The translations under genes were made by a program, and so were the position numbers. 50,667 nt of DNA, taken from NCBI GenBank assembly GCA_029938115.1, contig JAPYOP010000024.1, forward strand, positions 17,449-68,115, read 5' to 3'. This DNA is from Colwellia sp. (GTDB lineage: Bacteria; Pseudomonadota; Gammaproteobacteria; Enterobacterales; Alteromonadaceae). The notes under the pieces were generated by a model. The model was not told where the DNA came from. It ran no database searches and saw nothing but the letters and a program-made list of their open reading frames with translations. This document shows, piece by piece, positions 8,536-17,666 of this stretch; the first letter of the stretch is position 1; every line of letters starts with the position of its first letter.

Positions 8536-10392
8536 ATGGCAAAACTACGTTCAGCAACTTCAACTCAAGGCCGAAACATGGCTGGCGCTCGTGCCCTTTG
8601 GCGCGCAACAGGCATGACCGACGGCGACTTTGGTAAGCCTATTATTGCTGTCGTTAACTCGTTTACCCAGTTTGTACCGGGTCATGTGCATTTAAAAGAC
8701 ATGGGACAACTTGTTGCTGGCGCGATTGAAAAAGCAGGTGGTGTTGCCAAAGAATTTAATACTATTGCTGTAGACGATGGTATAGCCATGGGTCATAGCG
8801 GCATGCTTTATAGCTTACCATCACGTGATTTAATTGCTGATTCTGTTGAATATATGGTTAATGCTCATTGTGCCGATGCCATGGTCTGTATTTCCAATTG
8901 TGACAAGATCACACCCGGCATGATGATGGCGGCTATGCGCCTGAACATTCCGGTGATTTTTGTTTCTGGTGGTCCAATGGAAGCGGGTAAAACCAAACTT
9001 TCAGATCAAATAATTAAACTAGATCTGGTTGATGCGATGATCCAAGGTGCCGATCCAAAAGTAAGCGATGAACAAAGTGACCAAATAGAGCGTTCGGCGT
9101 GTCCAACATGCGGTTCATGCTCAGGTATGTTTACTGCCAATTCTATGAACTGTTTAGCCGAAGCACTTGGTTTAGCCTTACCGGGTAATGGTTCAATGCT
9201 AGCGACTCATGCCGACCGAGAACAGTTATTCCTACAAGCTGGTGCACAAATTGTTGAATTATGTAAACGTTATTATCAGCAAGATGATGAAACAGCATTG
9301 CCACGTAATATTGCCAATAAAGCCGCTTTTGAAAATGCCATGTGTTTAGATATCGCCATGGGTGGTTCAACCAATACAGTATTGCATTTAATAGCGACCG
9401 CGCAAGAAGCTGAAATAAATTTCACCATGGCGGATATGGATAGATTATCTCGCCTTGTGCCGCAGTTATGTAAAGTAGCACCATCAACACCAAAATATCA
9501 CATGGAAGATGTACATCGCGCTGGCGGTGTTATTGCTATTTTAGGTGAATTAGCCCGTGCTAACTTACTTAACACCGACGTACATAATGTTTTGGGAACC
9601 AGTTTGGCGGAAATGATCGCTAAATATGATATCGCAGTAACAGATGACGAAGAGATCAAAAAATTCTATCGCGCGGGCCCTGCTGGCATTCGTACTACTA
9701 AGGCCTTTAGCCAAGATTGTCGTTGGGATAGCTTAGATGATGATAGAGCAAATGGTTGTATTCGTAGCCTTGAGCATGCTTTTTCAAAAGACGGTGGTTT
9801 AGCGATACTTTCCGGTAATATTGCCCTTGACGGCTGTGTGGTTAAAACCGCCGGTGTCAGTGATGATAACTTAAGCTTTACTGGCCCTGCGCATATTTTT
9901 GAAAGCCAAGATGATGCTGTCGCCAGTATTTTAGATGGCAAAGTTGTTGCCGGTGAAGTAGTTGTTATTCGTTATGAAGGCCCTAAAGGTGGACCCGGCA
10001 TGCAAGAAATGCTTTATCCAACCACTTACCTTAAATCAATGGGCTTAGGTAAAGCTTGTGCTTTAATTACTGATGGTCGATTCTCGGGTGGTACTTCTGG
10101 TTTATCTATTGGCCACGTTTCACCAGAAGCCGCTGATGGCGGCGCTATTGCCTTAGTTGAACAAGGCGATATTATCCATATTGATATTCCAAACCGTCGC
10201 ATTAGTTTTGAAGTTAGCGATGAAGAAATTGCTTCACGCAAAGCGGCTATGAAAGCTAAAGGCAAACAAGCATGGCAGCCAAAAGATCGAGTTCGCCCTA
10301 TTAGTTATGCTTTAAAAAATTACGCTATGTTAGCCACCAGTGCTGACAAAGGCGCTGTACGTAACCGTGACTTACTCGATGGTAAATTGTAA
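8536..10392 (+). CDS. ilvD: Dihydroxy-acid dehydratase
   Basis: A 618-residue IlvD/Edd-family iron-sulfur enzyme that dehydrates 2,3-dihydroxy acids to 2-oxo acids, the third common step in Ile/Val synthesis. Cluster-ligand cysteines lie in CISNCDK (C122) and [10 protein letters not shown] (C195). GHVHLKDMG, the [18 protein letters not shown] stretch and [20 protein letters not shown] are family signatures. The frame is open upstream to 8425, but the ATG at 8536 ([20 protein letters not shown]) matches the E. coli N-terminus and the family length of 616, so I use it. Confidence 0.95.
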   Translation: MAKLRSATSTQGRNMAGARALWRATGMTDGDFGKPIIAVVNSFTQFVPGHVHLKDMGQLVAGAIEKAGGVAKEFNTIAVDDGIAMGHSGMLYSLPSRDLIADSVEYMVNAHCADAMVCISNCDKITPGMMMAAMRLNIPVIFVSGGPMEAGKTKLSDQIIKLDLVDAMIQGADPKVSDEQSDQIERSACPTCGSCSGMFTANSMNCLAEALGLALPGNGSMLATHADREQLFLQAGAQIVELCKRYYQQDDETALPRNIANKAAFENAMCLDIAMGGSTNTVLHLIATAQEAEINFTMADMDRLSRLVPQLCKVAPSTPKYHMEDVHRAGGVIAILGELARANLLNTDVHNVLGTSLAEMIAKYDIAVTDDEEIKKFYRAGPAGIRTTKAFSQDCRWDSLDDDRANGCIRSLEHAFSKDGGLAILSGNIALDGCVVKTAGVSDDNLSFTGPAHIFESQDDAVASILDGKVVAGEVVVIRYEGPKGGPGMQEMLYPTTYLKSMGLGKACALITDGRFSGGTSGLSIGHVSPEAADGGAIALVEQGDIIHIDIPNRRISFEVSDEEIASRKAAMKAKGKQAWQPKDRVRPISYALKNYAMLATSADKGAVRNRDLLDGKL

Positions 10393-10412
10393 ACCCGTAA
10401 TGTAGGTATCCC

Positions 10413-11960
10413 ATGACAGAATCACAGCTACTAGCTCAACAAACTGAACAACTCGACTACCTTAGGCGCATATTGCTTGCGCCCATTTATGATGTGGTAG
10501 TGGAAACTGAGCTAACGCATTTAACTAAGTTATCTGCTCGGTTAAATAATCAAATTTATTTAAAGCGTGAAGATCAACAACCCGTGCATTCTTTCAAACT
10601 CCGTGGTGCTTACAATAAATTATCAACGTTAAGTGAAGAAGACTGTATCCATGGTGTTATTGCTGCATCGGCCGGAAACCATGCGCAGGGTTTGGCTTTA
10701 GCCGCTAACAAACTTGGCATTAAAGCCACTATCGTTATGCCAAAAACAACACCGGATATAAAAGTTGATAATGTCAGGCGCTTTGGCGGCGAAGTACGTT
10801 TAGTGGGCAACAGTTTTAATGAAGCACAAACGGCTGCTGTTGAATATGCAAAGGATGAGAATAAAACACTGGTTCATCCTTTTGACGATGATGACGTTAT
10901 TGTTGGTCAAGGCACGGTTGCAAAAGAGTTATTACAACAACAACCCAATGCAGATGTGGTATTTATTCCTGTTGGCGGTGGCGGTTTACTTGCTGGTATG
11001 TCGGTCTATTTAAAACAACTCAGTCCAAACACTAAAGTTATTGGTGTTGAAGCTGAAGACTCCGCTTGCTTAAAAGCAGCGTTAAAAGCAGGCAAACCAG
11101 TAGATTTAGAACAGGTTGGTTTATTTGCTGATGGTGTGGCAGTAAAACGTATTGGTGAACGCACTTTTGGCTTAATTCAGCGCTATTGTGATGAAGTCAT
11201 CACTGTTACTACCGATGAAATTTGCGCTTCGATCAAAGATATTTTCGAGCAAACTCGTGTTATTGCCGAACCAGCAGGTGCTTTGTCCTTAGCCGGATTA
11301 CAAAAATATTGTGCTGCTACTGAGAAAAGTGATCAGTCGCTTGTGGCGATATTATCAGGCGCTAATATGAACTTTCATAGTTTACGTTATGTGTCTGAGC
11401 GTTGTGAATTAGGCGAGAAAAAAGAAGCTGTTTTAGCGGTTACAATTCCCGAGGAAAAAGGCAGCTTTAAGCGTTTTTGTCAAACTATCGGTAACAGAGC
11501 AATTACTGAATTTAACTATCGTTATGTCGGAGAGCCCAATGCTAATGTTTTTGTTGGTGTACGTTTGGGTGGTAGTACAGAAGAACGTGAACAGTTACTT
11601 AGCGAGTTAGCAAGTGCCAACTACCAAGTTAATGATTTTACCGATAATGAATTAGCTAAACTACATGTTCGCTATATGATTGGTGGCAAAAATAGCATTA
11701 AAAACATCAATGAACGAATATTTAGTTTTGAGTTTCCAGAACATCCTGGTGCCCTAGAAAAATTTTTAGATGCCATGGGCGAGCTATTTAATATCACCCT
11801 GTTTCATTACCGAAACCATGGCGCTGCTTTTGGTCAAGTTCTCGCTGGTTTTGAAGTAAATAAAGAAAAAGAAGGTGAATTCTTTCAGCATTTAAACGCG
11901 TTAGGTTATCAATTCCAAGAGGCGACAGATAACCTCGCCTATCAAAAATTTCTCAACTAA
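10413..11960 (+). CDS. ilvA: Threonine ammonia-lyase, biosynthetic
   Basis: A 515-residue PLP enzyme making 2-oxobutyrate from threonine, the committed and Ile-inhibited step of isoleucine synthesis. The fold-type II catalytic domain (about 1-325) has the PLP lysine K62 in HSFKLRGAYNK, the SAGNHAQG loop, and the glycine-rich phosphate loop VGGGGLLAG. The C-terminal third carries two ACT-like regulatory modules (about 335-410 and 430-505), so this is the allosteric biosynthetic form and not the short catabolic TdcB. Length matches E. coli (514). Last gene of the ilv operon, 20 bases after ilvD. Confidence 0.96.
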   Translation: MTESQLLAQQTEQLDYLRRILLAPIYDVVVETELTHLTKLSARLNNQIYLKREDQQPVHSFKLRGAYNKLSTLSEEDCIHGVIAASAGNHAQGLALAANKLGIKATIVMPKTTPDIKVDNVRRFGGEVRLVGNSFNEAQTAAVEYAKDENKTLVHPFDDDDVIVGQGTVAKELLQQQPNADVVFIPVGGGGLLAGMSVYLKQLSPNTKVIGVEAEDSACLKAALKAGKPVDLEQVGLFADGVAVKRIGERTFGLIQRYCDEVITVTTDEICASIKDIFEQTRVIAEPAGALSLAGLQKYCAATEKSDQSLVAILSGANMNFHSLRYVSERCELGEKKEAVLAVTIPEEKGSFKRFCQTIGNRAITEFNYRYVGEPNANVFVGVRLGGSTEEREQLLSELASANYQVNDFTDNELAKLHVRYMIGGKNSIKNINERIFSFEFPEHPGALEKFLDAMGELFNITLFHYRNHGAAFGQVLAGFEVNKEKEGEFFQHLNALGYQFQEATDNLAYQKFLN

Positions 11961-11988
11961 TAATTCTAGCGATGTTTGTGTAAAAACC

Positions 11989-12026
11989 AAAAGCCCTTGA
12001 CATATTATGTCATGGGCTTTACTTTG
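11989..12026 (+). terminator. Terminator of the ilvGMEDA operon
   Basis: AAAGCCC-TGACA and TGTCA-TGGGCTTT form a strong stem of about 13 bp with a five-base loop at 11990-12020, followed by ACTTTGT. It begins 28 bases after the ilvA stop. The T-run is short and interrupted, but stem and position are convincing. Confidence 0.75.
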
Positions 12027-12075
12027 TATGACGATTAAAAATAAAAAATATACCAAAAGGTATTAAGGAAGATTT

Positions 12076-13008
12076 ATGTCAAACAAAGGTTTAACAACCC
12101 AAACTGCTGAAATCGATATCAGTGCAGTCACAAAAAAATTTAGTAAAATAGCCGTCGCTATCGTTGTTGGTGCTATTTTGTGGCAAGTACCCTACACCAT
12201 CGACGAAGGTCATGTAGGCATAGTGAAACGATTTGGTGAAGCAACAACGCAAGTTAATCCGGGATTACATACCAAAATTCCCTTTGCCGAGACGATTGAA
12301 GAGTTAGAGATTCGTACCCGTAAAAATACTGAGAATATGAAAGCATCTACTTTTGAGCAAATGCCTGTGCAAGCAGAAGTGTCGGTTAACTGGACAGTAA
12401 TTCGAGCCGAAGCTTTTGAATTATACAAAGGTTACGGTGGTTTAGACCAATTCGAGAGTCGTATCCTTGATCCCCGTTTACGTTCTGCCACTAAAGATGC
12501 GTTAGCACGTTTCAAAGCAGAGCAAATTATTCAAAACCGAGGCAAGGTAATTCAAAAAATTGAAGAAACGTTATTAGCCGCTATGTCAGATTTTCCAGTG
12601 AAATTAGATAGCGTTCAAATTGAAAACTTAATTTTACCAGCAAAGTATTTACAAAGTATTGAAACCAAGCAAACCGAAAAAAACTTAGCCGCAGCTGAAA
12701 AACATCGCTTAGAGAGACAAAAACTTGAAGCGCAACGAGAAGTAAATACAGCCGAAGCTAAGCGTGATGCAGAAAAGGCACGTGCTGACGGTAGCGCTTA
12801 TGCTATTGAAATTGAAGCTAAGGCAGAAGCAGAAGCTATTAGAGTTAAAGGCTTAGCAGAAGCAGAAGCTATGACGAAAAAAGCCCAAGCAATTAAAACC
12901 AACAAGACGTTAGTTGAGTATGTAAAAGCTCAGCAATGGGATGGTAAATTGCCAACTACCGTTATGGGGAGTGATCAAGGGATTTTGTGGAATATGAAGG
13001 AAAAATAA
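12076..13008 (+). CDS. SPFH/Band 7 membrane protein (prohibitin-like)
   Basis: A 310-residue protein with one N-terminal membrane segment (about 22-40: FSKIAVAIVVGAILWQVPY), then an SPFH domain (about 45-215; HVGIVKRFGEATTQVNPGLH and PVQAEVSVNWTV are typical) and a long charged coiled coil (about 210-285) rich in Ala, Glu and Lys. Such proteins form large membrane-anchored cages like HflK/HflC, QmcA or prohibitin and scaffold membrane proteases. No partner gene (such as NfeD or an FtsH-type protease) is beside it, so the specific role is unknown. It has its own ribosome-binding site (AAGGAAG) and terminator. Confidence 0.85.
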   Translation: MSNKGLTTQTAEIDISAVTKKFSKIAVAIVVGAILWQVPYTIDEGHVGIVKRFGEATTQVNPGLHTKIPFAETIEELEIRTRKNTENMKASTFEQMPVQAEVSVNWTVIRAEAFELYKGYGGLDQFESRILDPRLRSATKDALARFKAEQIIQNRGKVIQKIEETLLAAMSDFPVKLDSVQIENLILPAKYLQSIETKQTEKNLAAAEKHRLERQKLEAQREVNTAEAKRDAEKARADGSAYAIEIEAKAEAEAIRVKGLAEAEAMTKKAQAIKTNKTLVEYVKAQQWDGKLPTTVMGSDQGILWNMKEK

Positions 13009-13019
13009 TCTACTCTTTC

Positions 13020-13048
13020 AGCGCTACTATTCGGTAGCGCTCTTTAAA
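13020..13048 (+). terminator. Terminator after the SPFH gene
   Basis: AGCGCTAC (13020-13027) and GTAGCGCT (13034-13041) form a perfect 8-bp GC-rich stem with a six-base loop, followed by CTTTAAAAT. It starts 12 bases past the SPFH stop codon. Confidence 0.75.
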
Positions 13049-13177
13049 ATAGCTGTGCAATCGTCGTTACTGGTTCAATGCTATATTCATCTTTTTTTGT
13101 CTTACCGGCCTTTTTATTGAACACCGCATTAGTTTAGCTGTCTCAATTTTTAACAGAATAATTTAACTTAAGATCTT

Positions 13178-13453
13178 ATGCCATTCAAACTTATAATAAT
13201 GTTAATGCTTTTTTCAAACATTTCTGCCTGTTCAAGCTCCACTGCATCATCAAAAACCTCTACCGACACCAGAACTTGCAGTGCTTTAAGTTACGGCAAT
13301 AAAAATATAGACATTCAATCAATGGATGGCATATATGCAAAATGTATGGATGATAAAAATAAAATAAGAAATCAGCAAAAGAAAGATGATAAAAATATCG
13401 CCATTCTTGAATTTTTCGTTGAGTTATTCTTTCAAGCTAAAAAAGAAGGATGA
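13178..13453 (+). CDS. Small predicted lipoprotein
   Basis: A 91-residue ORF with a type II signal: a hydrophobic stretch KLIIMLMLFSN followed by a lipobox-like ISAC with Cys at residue 18. The mature part is Ser/Thr-rich and then lysine-rich with a hydrophobic helix near the end (ILEFFVELFFQA), and two further cysteines (C34, C56). I recognise no family. No strong ribosome-binding site precedes the ATG. It overlaps the 3' end of the convergent ORF at 13424-13744 by about 30 bases. An expressed lipoprotein is plausible, not proven. Confidence 0.5.
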   Translation: MPFKLIIMLMLFSNISACSSSTASSKTSTDTRTCSALSYGNKNIDIQSMDGIYAKCMDDKNKIRNQQKKDDKNIAILEFFVELFFQAKKEG

Positions 13454-13744
13454 TAATTTATTTAGGTCATACTCCGGTTTAACCAACGGACCATATTTTT
13501 CAATTGCTAATTGCAGTGCTTTAGTTAATTTTGGTAACAATTTTTCATGTTTTTTATGAATATAATGGTAACTTTCTGTTTGAAAAATATCAACTTTTTT
13601 AAATAGATAACTCCATTTATCTGATAGCGGTATAGTAATGTGCATACTTTTCATTACTGGCTGAGTTTGCGCACAGATAGAAATATTAAAAAAAACATCC
13701 AAGAATATAGCCAATAAATAACATCGCTTACTTATGAATTCCAT
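13424..13744 (-). CDS. Short exported ORF, probable remnant of a periplasmic binding protein
   Basis: A 106-residue ORF with an N-terminal export signal (about 8-25, ending ISICAQT). The rest (VDIFQTESYHYIHKKHEKLL, then LTKALQLAIEKYGPL) resembles only the C-terminal end of the SBP_bac_3-like periplasmic binding proteins common in marine gammaproteobacteria, where a YLHKKHxxLVPKL-type stretch precedes the last helix. Full-length members are about 230-260 residues, so the ligand-binding middle appears to be missing. An internal deletion joining signal and tail is the simplest reading. It could still be made as a small secreted protein. Confidence 0.45.
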   Translation of the reverse strand: MEFISKRCYLLAIFLDVFFNISICAQTQPVMKSMHITIPLSDKWSYLFKKVDIFQTESYHYIHKKHEKLLPKLTKALQLAIEKYGPLVKPEYDLNKLSSFFFSLKE

Positions 13745-13886
13745 AATTCCTACTCACTAGATGGTTATTTAAAATTCTAGTTCACAACGGTTAAAAAAAG
13801 CTTCTTAAACTCGCAAAAGCACCATTTTATGCCATAGTTAAAACATGAAAAACAATGATTTCTCCGCAAGTTGTTAAGGCAATAAA

Positions 13887-15188
13887 ATGCAAAGTGATGT
13901 TAGAAAAGTTATTGAAGCAGTTTCAAATACTTATGGTGATGATTTTTTCAATGCAATCACCCTAGCTTTGCATGACAATATTGATGCTGATTATACGTTT
14001 ATTGCTGTCATTGATAAGGATGCTTTTGTTTCAAAAACAATTGCTTTAGTTGCCAAAGGTAGCATTGTGGAAAATATTGAATATTCGCTCACCGATACAC
14101 CTTGCGCTAATGTTTCAGAAGATTCCGTTTGTTATTACCCCAATAAAGTTTGTACTGCTTTCCCTAAAGATCAGCTGCTAATTGATATGAAGATAGAAGC
14201 ATATATTGGTACACCTTTACATGATTCTAAGAAAAATGTCATGGGATTAATCGTCGCTTTATATGAAAAACCACTCGTAGATGACACTGAAACACTCACA
14301 CTTTTTGAAATATTTTCTGGTCGTATTGCTGCTGAATTAGAGCGTCGAGACTACGAAGCCTCGCTAGAAGAAAAAGTTCTATCTCGCACTCTAGAGCTTT
14401 CAACAACAGTCGATAAATTACAACAAGCACAGCAACAATTAGTTGAATCTGAAAAAATGGCAGCTTTGGGAGGATTAGTGGCCGGTATTGCGCACGAAGT
14501 GAATACACCGCTAGGTATTGCCATAACTACTCATAGTATTATTGTGGATGAGCATAAACAGCTAAACAAAAAAATAACCAATGAACAGCTTAGTATGAAA
14601 GACATGGTGAATTACTGCCAATCAGTAGACACTGCCCTTATGATGCAAGGGGATAATTTAATACGTGCGAAGAAATTAATTGAAAATTTCAAAAAAACAG
14701 CAGTCGATCAACATCATTTAGCCGTCGAAACCATCAATATAAAAGACTATTACAGCAAGATAGTTTCCACTTTAAACTCTATTTTAAAAACCAAAAAAGT
14801 ATCTTTAAAAATAATAGCAGATGATGCTATCAATTTAGCAACCTATCCTGGGGTGCATGCCCAAATATTAACTAATTTAATCACCAACAGTGTTCGCCAT
14901 GGGTTTCTTGATATTAAAGATAATATAATTGTTATAAATATTTCTCAGCAAGAAGATACCACAGAAGTGCGTTATAAAGACAACGGCATTGGCTTGTCTG
15001 ATGAAGCAAAAATACATGTATTTGATCCCTTTTACACCACGGCTAGAAAGAGTGGCGGGGTTGGCTTAGGCATGTCAATTGTATATAACTTAATTACTCA
15101 AAAACTCAATGGTAAAATTTTTATTGATAAAAACAGCGACGGTGCTTGTTTCATTTATCAATTTAAAGCGCATGCAGAAAATAAATAG
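13887..15188 (+). CDS. GAF-domain sensor histidine kinase (orphan)
   Basis: A 433-residue soluble kinase. A GAF domain covers about 15-155; the stretch DTPCANVSEDSVCYYPNKVC and YIGTPLHDSKKNVMGLIVAL is the usual form in GAF-kinases. A coiled coil follows (about 155-190). The phosphoacceptor H-box is GLVAGIAHEVNTPLG with H203. The ATPase domain has the N-box ILTNLITNSVRHGF, G1 KDNGIGLSDE, F-box FDPFYTT and G2 GGVGLGMSIVYNLI. No membrane segment is visible and no response regulator is adjacent, so its partner and signal are unknown. It ends shortly before the nrdGD control region. Confidence 0.9.
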   Translation: MQSDVRKVIEAVSNTYGDDFFNAITLALHDNIDADYTFIAVIDKDAFVSKTIALVAKGSIVENIEYSLTDTPCANVSEDSVCYYPNKVCTAFPKDQLLIDMKIEAYIGTPLHDSKKNVMGLIVALYEKPLVDDTETLTLFEIFSGRIAAELERRDYEASLEEKVLSRTLELSTTVDKLQQAQQQLVESEKMAALGGLVAGIAHEVNTPLGIAITTHSIIVDEHKQLNKKITNEQLSMKDMVNYCQSVDTALMMQGDNLIRAKKLIENFKKTAVDQHHLAVETINIKDYYSKIVSTLNSILKTKKVSLKIIADDAINLATYPGVHAQILTNLITNSVRHGFLDIKDNIIVINISQQEDTTEVRYKDNGIGLSDEAKIHVFDPFYTTARKSGGVGLGMSIVYNLITQKLNGKIFIDKNSDGACFIYQFKAHAENK

Positions 15189-15232
15189 TTCCTCACTCCA
15201 AATACCACATGTTGTGCTCAGCAAAAAAATTA

Positions 15233-15341
15233 CTACTATATATAGATTCACTTTCACAAAAAGTTGATCTCGATCAACTATCAAACATTACAAAGTACTA
15301 TATATTGTGTTTAACAAAAATAAAAACACTATATATAGGTT
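15233..15341 (+). promoter_or_regulatory. nrdGD control region: three NrdR-like boxes and an FNR box
   Basis: Three copies of the NrdR-box core CTATATATWG lie at 15233-15248, 15295-15310 (GTACTATATATTGTGT) and 15326-15341 (ACACTATATATAGGTT). A perfect FNR palindrome TTGATCTCGATCAA lies at 15264-15277. The last two NrdR boxes start 31 bases apart, the three-turn spacing known for NrdR box pairs, and the FNR box begins exactly 31 bases after the first box. Candidate -10 hexamers (TACTAT, TATATT) at 15296-15306 would place the FNR centre about 41 bases before transcription start. Motifs are seen; regulation follows from the known NrdR and FNR families. Confidence 0.8.
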
Positions 15342-15346
15342 GTCAC

Positions 15347-15853
15347 ATGGAATTCAACTGTTTAGTCCCTACCATTGTATTTCAAGAAGTACCTGACGAA
15401 ATTAGCCTGTGCTTCAGTATTACTGGCTGCAAGGTTGCTTGCAAAGGTTGTCACAGTACCGAGTTATGGAATGAAAATTACGGAACCTCTCTAACAAATA
15501 AAAGTTTCATCACTTGGCTGAAAAAATATCAACACCTAATTAGCTGTGTCGTTTTTTTCGGCGGCGAATGGCAAGCAAATGCCTTGATTGAAAAACTGCT
15601 TATTGCCAAAAACTTTGGTCTGAAAACTTGCCTTTACTCTGGTCAAGAATCCGGAGAAAAGCACATAGACATACAGATATCTCAGCACCTTGATTTTTTA
15701 AAAACTGGTGCATGGCAAGCCAAACTTGGCGGATTAGAAAGCCCGATTACTAATCAAGTTTTTCGCAATGTACAAACAGGTGAAAGGCTTAATCATTTAT
15801 TCATAAAAAATCATGATAACTTATCAAAAGGAATCCACAATGTTGCGGCTTAA
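15347..15853 (+). CDS. nrdG: Anaerobic ribonucleotide reductase activating enzyme
   Basis: A 168-residue radical SAM protein with the cluster motif CxxxCxxC at C28, C32, C35 (GCKVACKGCHS). NrdG uses a 4Fe-4S cluster and S-adenosylmethionine to install the glycyl radical on NrdD. FFGGEW is the glycine-rich SAM-binding segment. The frame is open from 15209, but that stretch is the NrdR/FNR control region; the ATG at 15347 has AGG seven bases upstream and gives family length. It overlaps the start of nrdD by 14 bases, so the pair is translationally coupled. The order nrdG-nrdD is opposite to E. coli. Confidence 0.9.
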   Translation: MEFNCLVPTIVFQEVPDEISLCFSITGCKVACKGCHSTELWNENYGTSLTNKSFITWLKKYQHLISCVVFFGGEWQANALIEKLLIAKNFGLKTCLYSGQESGEKHIDIQISQHLDFLKTGAWQAKLGGLESPITNQVFRNVQTGERLNHLFIKNHDNLSKGIHNVAA

Positions 15854-17651
15854 TGAAGAACAGATTAATAATAAGAAAAATTTTATACAAAATTATTTCT
15901 TGGCGAAAAATGCAGCTGATGCTTCAAAAATGGATGCTAATGCTAACGTAAGTCACAAAAACATTGCCACTTTAGAAGCTGAATTATTGAAAGATTGTTT
16001 TGTGCAAATAAACCGTGCCTTAGTGCAAGATAAAATTCGTGAAACTTTTGATGATACGCTTGCCGATGAATACTTAAGACAAATTGAAGATCATGAAATT
16101 TATGTGCACGATGAAACAAGTTTAAAGCCTTATTGCACTTCTATAAGTATGTATCCTTTTCTCCTTGATGGTTTAACCAAGCTAGGCGGAGAGTCGAAAG
16201 CACCTAAGCATTTAGAATCTTTTTGTGGCTCATTCGTTAATCTTATCTTTGCTATTTCAGCACAGTTTGCTGGTGCGGTAGCAACTGTTGAATTTTTAAC
16301 TTATTTCGATTATTTTGCTCGCCGTGAATACGGAGATAACTATTTAACCACTAATAAGAAGTCCGTAGAAAATCATTTACAGCATGTAGTTTATGCTATT
16401 AATCAACCTGCTGCTGCACGCGGTTATCAAAGTGTTTTTTGGAATATATCATTATTCGATCAACACTATTTTTCTTCTATGTTTGGTGAATTTGTTTTTC
16501 CTGATTTCTCTAAACCTATCTGGCAAACAGTAGACACATTGCAACAATTCTTTTTAAGCTGGATAAATAAAGAACGTGAAAAATCAGTACTTACTTTTCC
16601 AGTAATAACCGCAGCAATGCTTACTGAAAATGGTCAATGTAAGGATCAAAAATTTGCACGAAAACTCGCTGAACAAAAGGCTGAAGGAAACTCCTTTTTT
16701 ATCTACTTGTCCGACAGCGCAGACTCCCTAGCCTCTTGTTGTCGATTACGCAATGAGATTTCTGATAATACCTTCTCTTACACTTTAGGTGCTGGCGGTG
16801 TTGCTACTGGCTCTATTAACGTCATCACCTTAAACATGAATCGCTTGGTGCAAGATGGTCGTGATCTACAAGAAGAGATTGAGAAAATTCAAAAATATCA
16901 AGTCGCTTACCGTAAATTAATGGAAGATTATAAGGCACAAGGAGCCTTATCTGTTTACGATGCTGGCTTTATTTCCCTTGATAAACAATTTCTAACTATC
17001 GGTATTAATGGCATGGTCGAAGCGGCTGAATTTTCTAATATTACTGTTGGTAACAACCAAGCTTACAAAGATTTTGTCAGCAGCAACCTTCAAGTGATTT
17101 ATAACGCTAACCAAGCGGCGAAAAAGGAGTTTGGTTACATGTTTAATACTGAATTTGTACCGGCTGAAAATTTAGGAGTTAAAAATGCAAAATGGGATCG
17201 AAAAGACGGCTATCAAGTCAACCGCGATTGTTACAACTCATACTTTTATTTAGTTGAAGACGATGATACTAACCATTTAGATAAATTTGTTTTACATGGC
17301 CAAGAAATAATCCAATATTTAGATGGTGGCTCGGCGTTACATTTAAATCTTGATGAGGCCTTATCTACGACAGCTTATATGAAGTTATTCAATGTAGCCG
17401 CAGCAACAGGTTGTAATTATTTTTGCATTAACGTAAAAATTACTATTTGCAATAACTGTGAAAAAATTGATAAGCGGACACTTAATCATTGTTCAAGTTG
17501 TGGCAGTCAGGACATAGATCATGGCACTCGTGTCATTGGCTATTTAAAACGTGTTACCGCATTTAGTCAAGCCAGACAAAAAGAGCAAGCTTTGCGTCAT
17601 TACCATAAACAAGAGTTTAAGAAAAATAATAACGCTGCTGATTACTTTTAA
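15840..17651 (+). CDS. nrdD: Anaerobic (class III) ribonucleoside-triphosphate reductase
   Basis: A 603-residue glycyl-radical enzyme reducing ribonucleoside triphosphates without oxygen. The radical site is in RVIGY with G567. The zinc site is CNNC (C537, C540) plus CSSC (C551, C554). Adjacent cysteines C300-C301 in LASCCRLRNE are in the region expected for the active-site thiyl cysteine. It is about 110 residues shorter than E. coli NrdD because the N-terminal ATP-cone is absent: the protein begins directly at the segment before the barrel. The ATG at 15840 has AAAAGGAAT upstream and is preferred to an in-frame ATG at 15813. Confidence 0.93.
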   Translation: MLRLNEEQINNKKNFIQNYFLAKNAADASKMDANANVSHKNIATLEAELLKDCFVQINRALVQDKIRETFDDTLADEYLRQIEDHEIYVHDETSLKPYCTSISMYPFLLDGLTKLGGESKAPKHLESFCGSFVNLIFAISAQFAGAVATVEFLTYFDYFARREYGDNYLTTNKKSVENHLQHVVYAINQPAAARGYQSVFWNISLFDQHYFSSMFGEFVFPDFSKPIWQTVDTLQQFFLSWINKEREKSVLTFPVITAAMLTENGQCKDQKFARKLAEQKAEGNSFFIYLSDSADSLASCCRLRNEISDNTFSYTLGAGGVATGSINVITLNMNRLVQDGRDLQEEIEKIQKYQVAYRKLMEDYKAQGALSVYDAGFISLDKQFLTIGINGMVEAAEFSNITVGNNQAYKDFVSSNLQVIYNANQAAKKEFGYMFNTEFVPAENLGVKNAKWDRKDGYQVNRDCYNSYFYLVEDDDTNHLDKFVLHGQEIIQYLDGGSALHLNLDEALSTTAYMKLFNVAAATGCNYFCINVKITICNNCEKIDKRTLNHCSSCGSQDIDHGTRVIGYLKRVTAFSQARQKEQALRHYHKQEFKKNNNAADYF

Positions 17652-17666
17652 ATACTATTTATTAAG

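Noticed and set aside
15209..15346. N-terminal extension of NrdG
   Set aside because: The extension is made of the NrdR/FNR control sites and would precede the normal family start.
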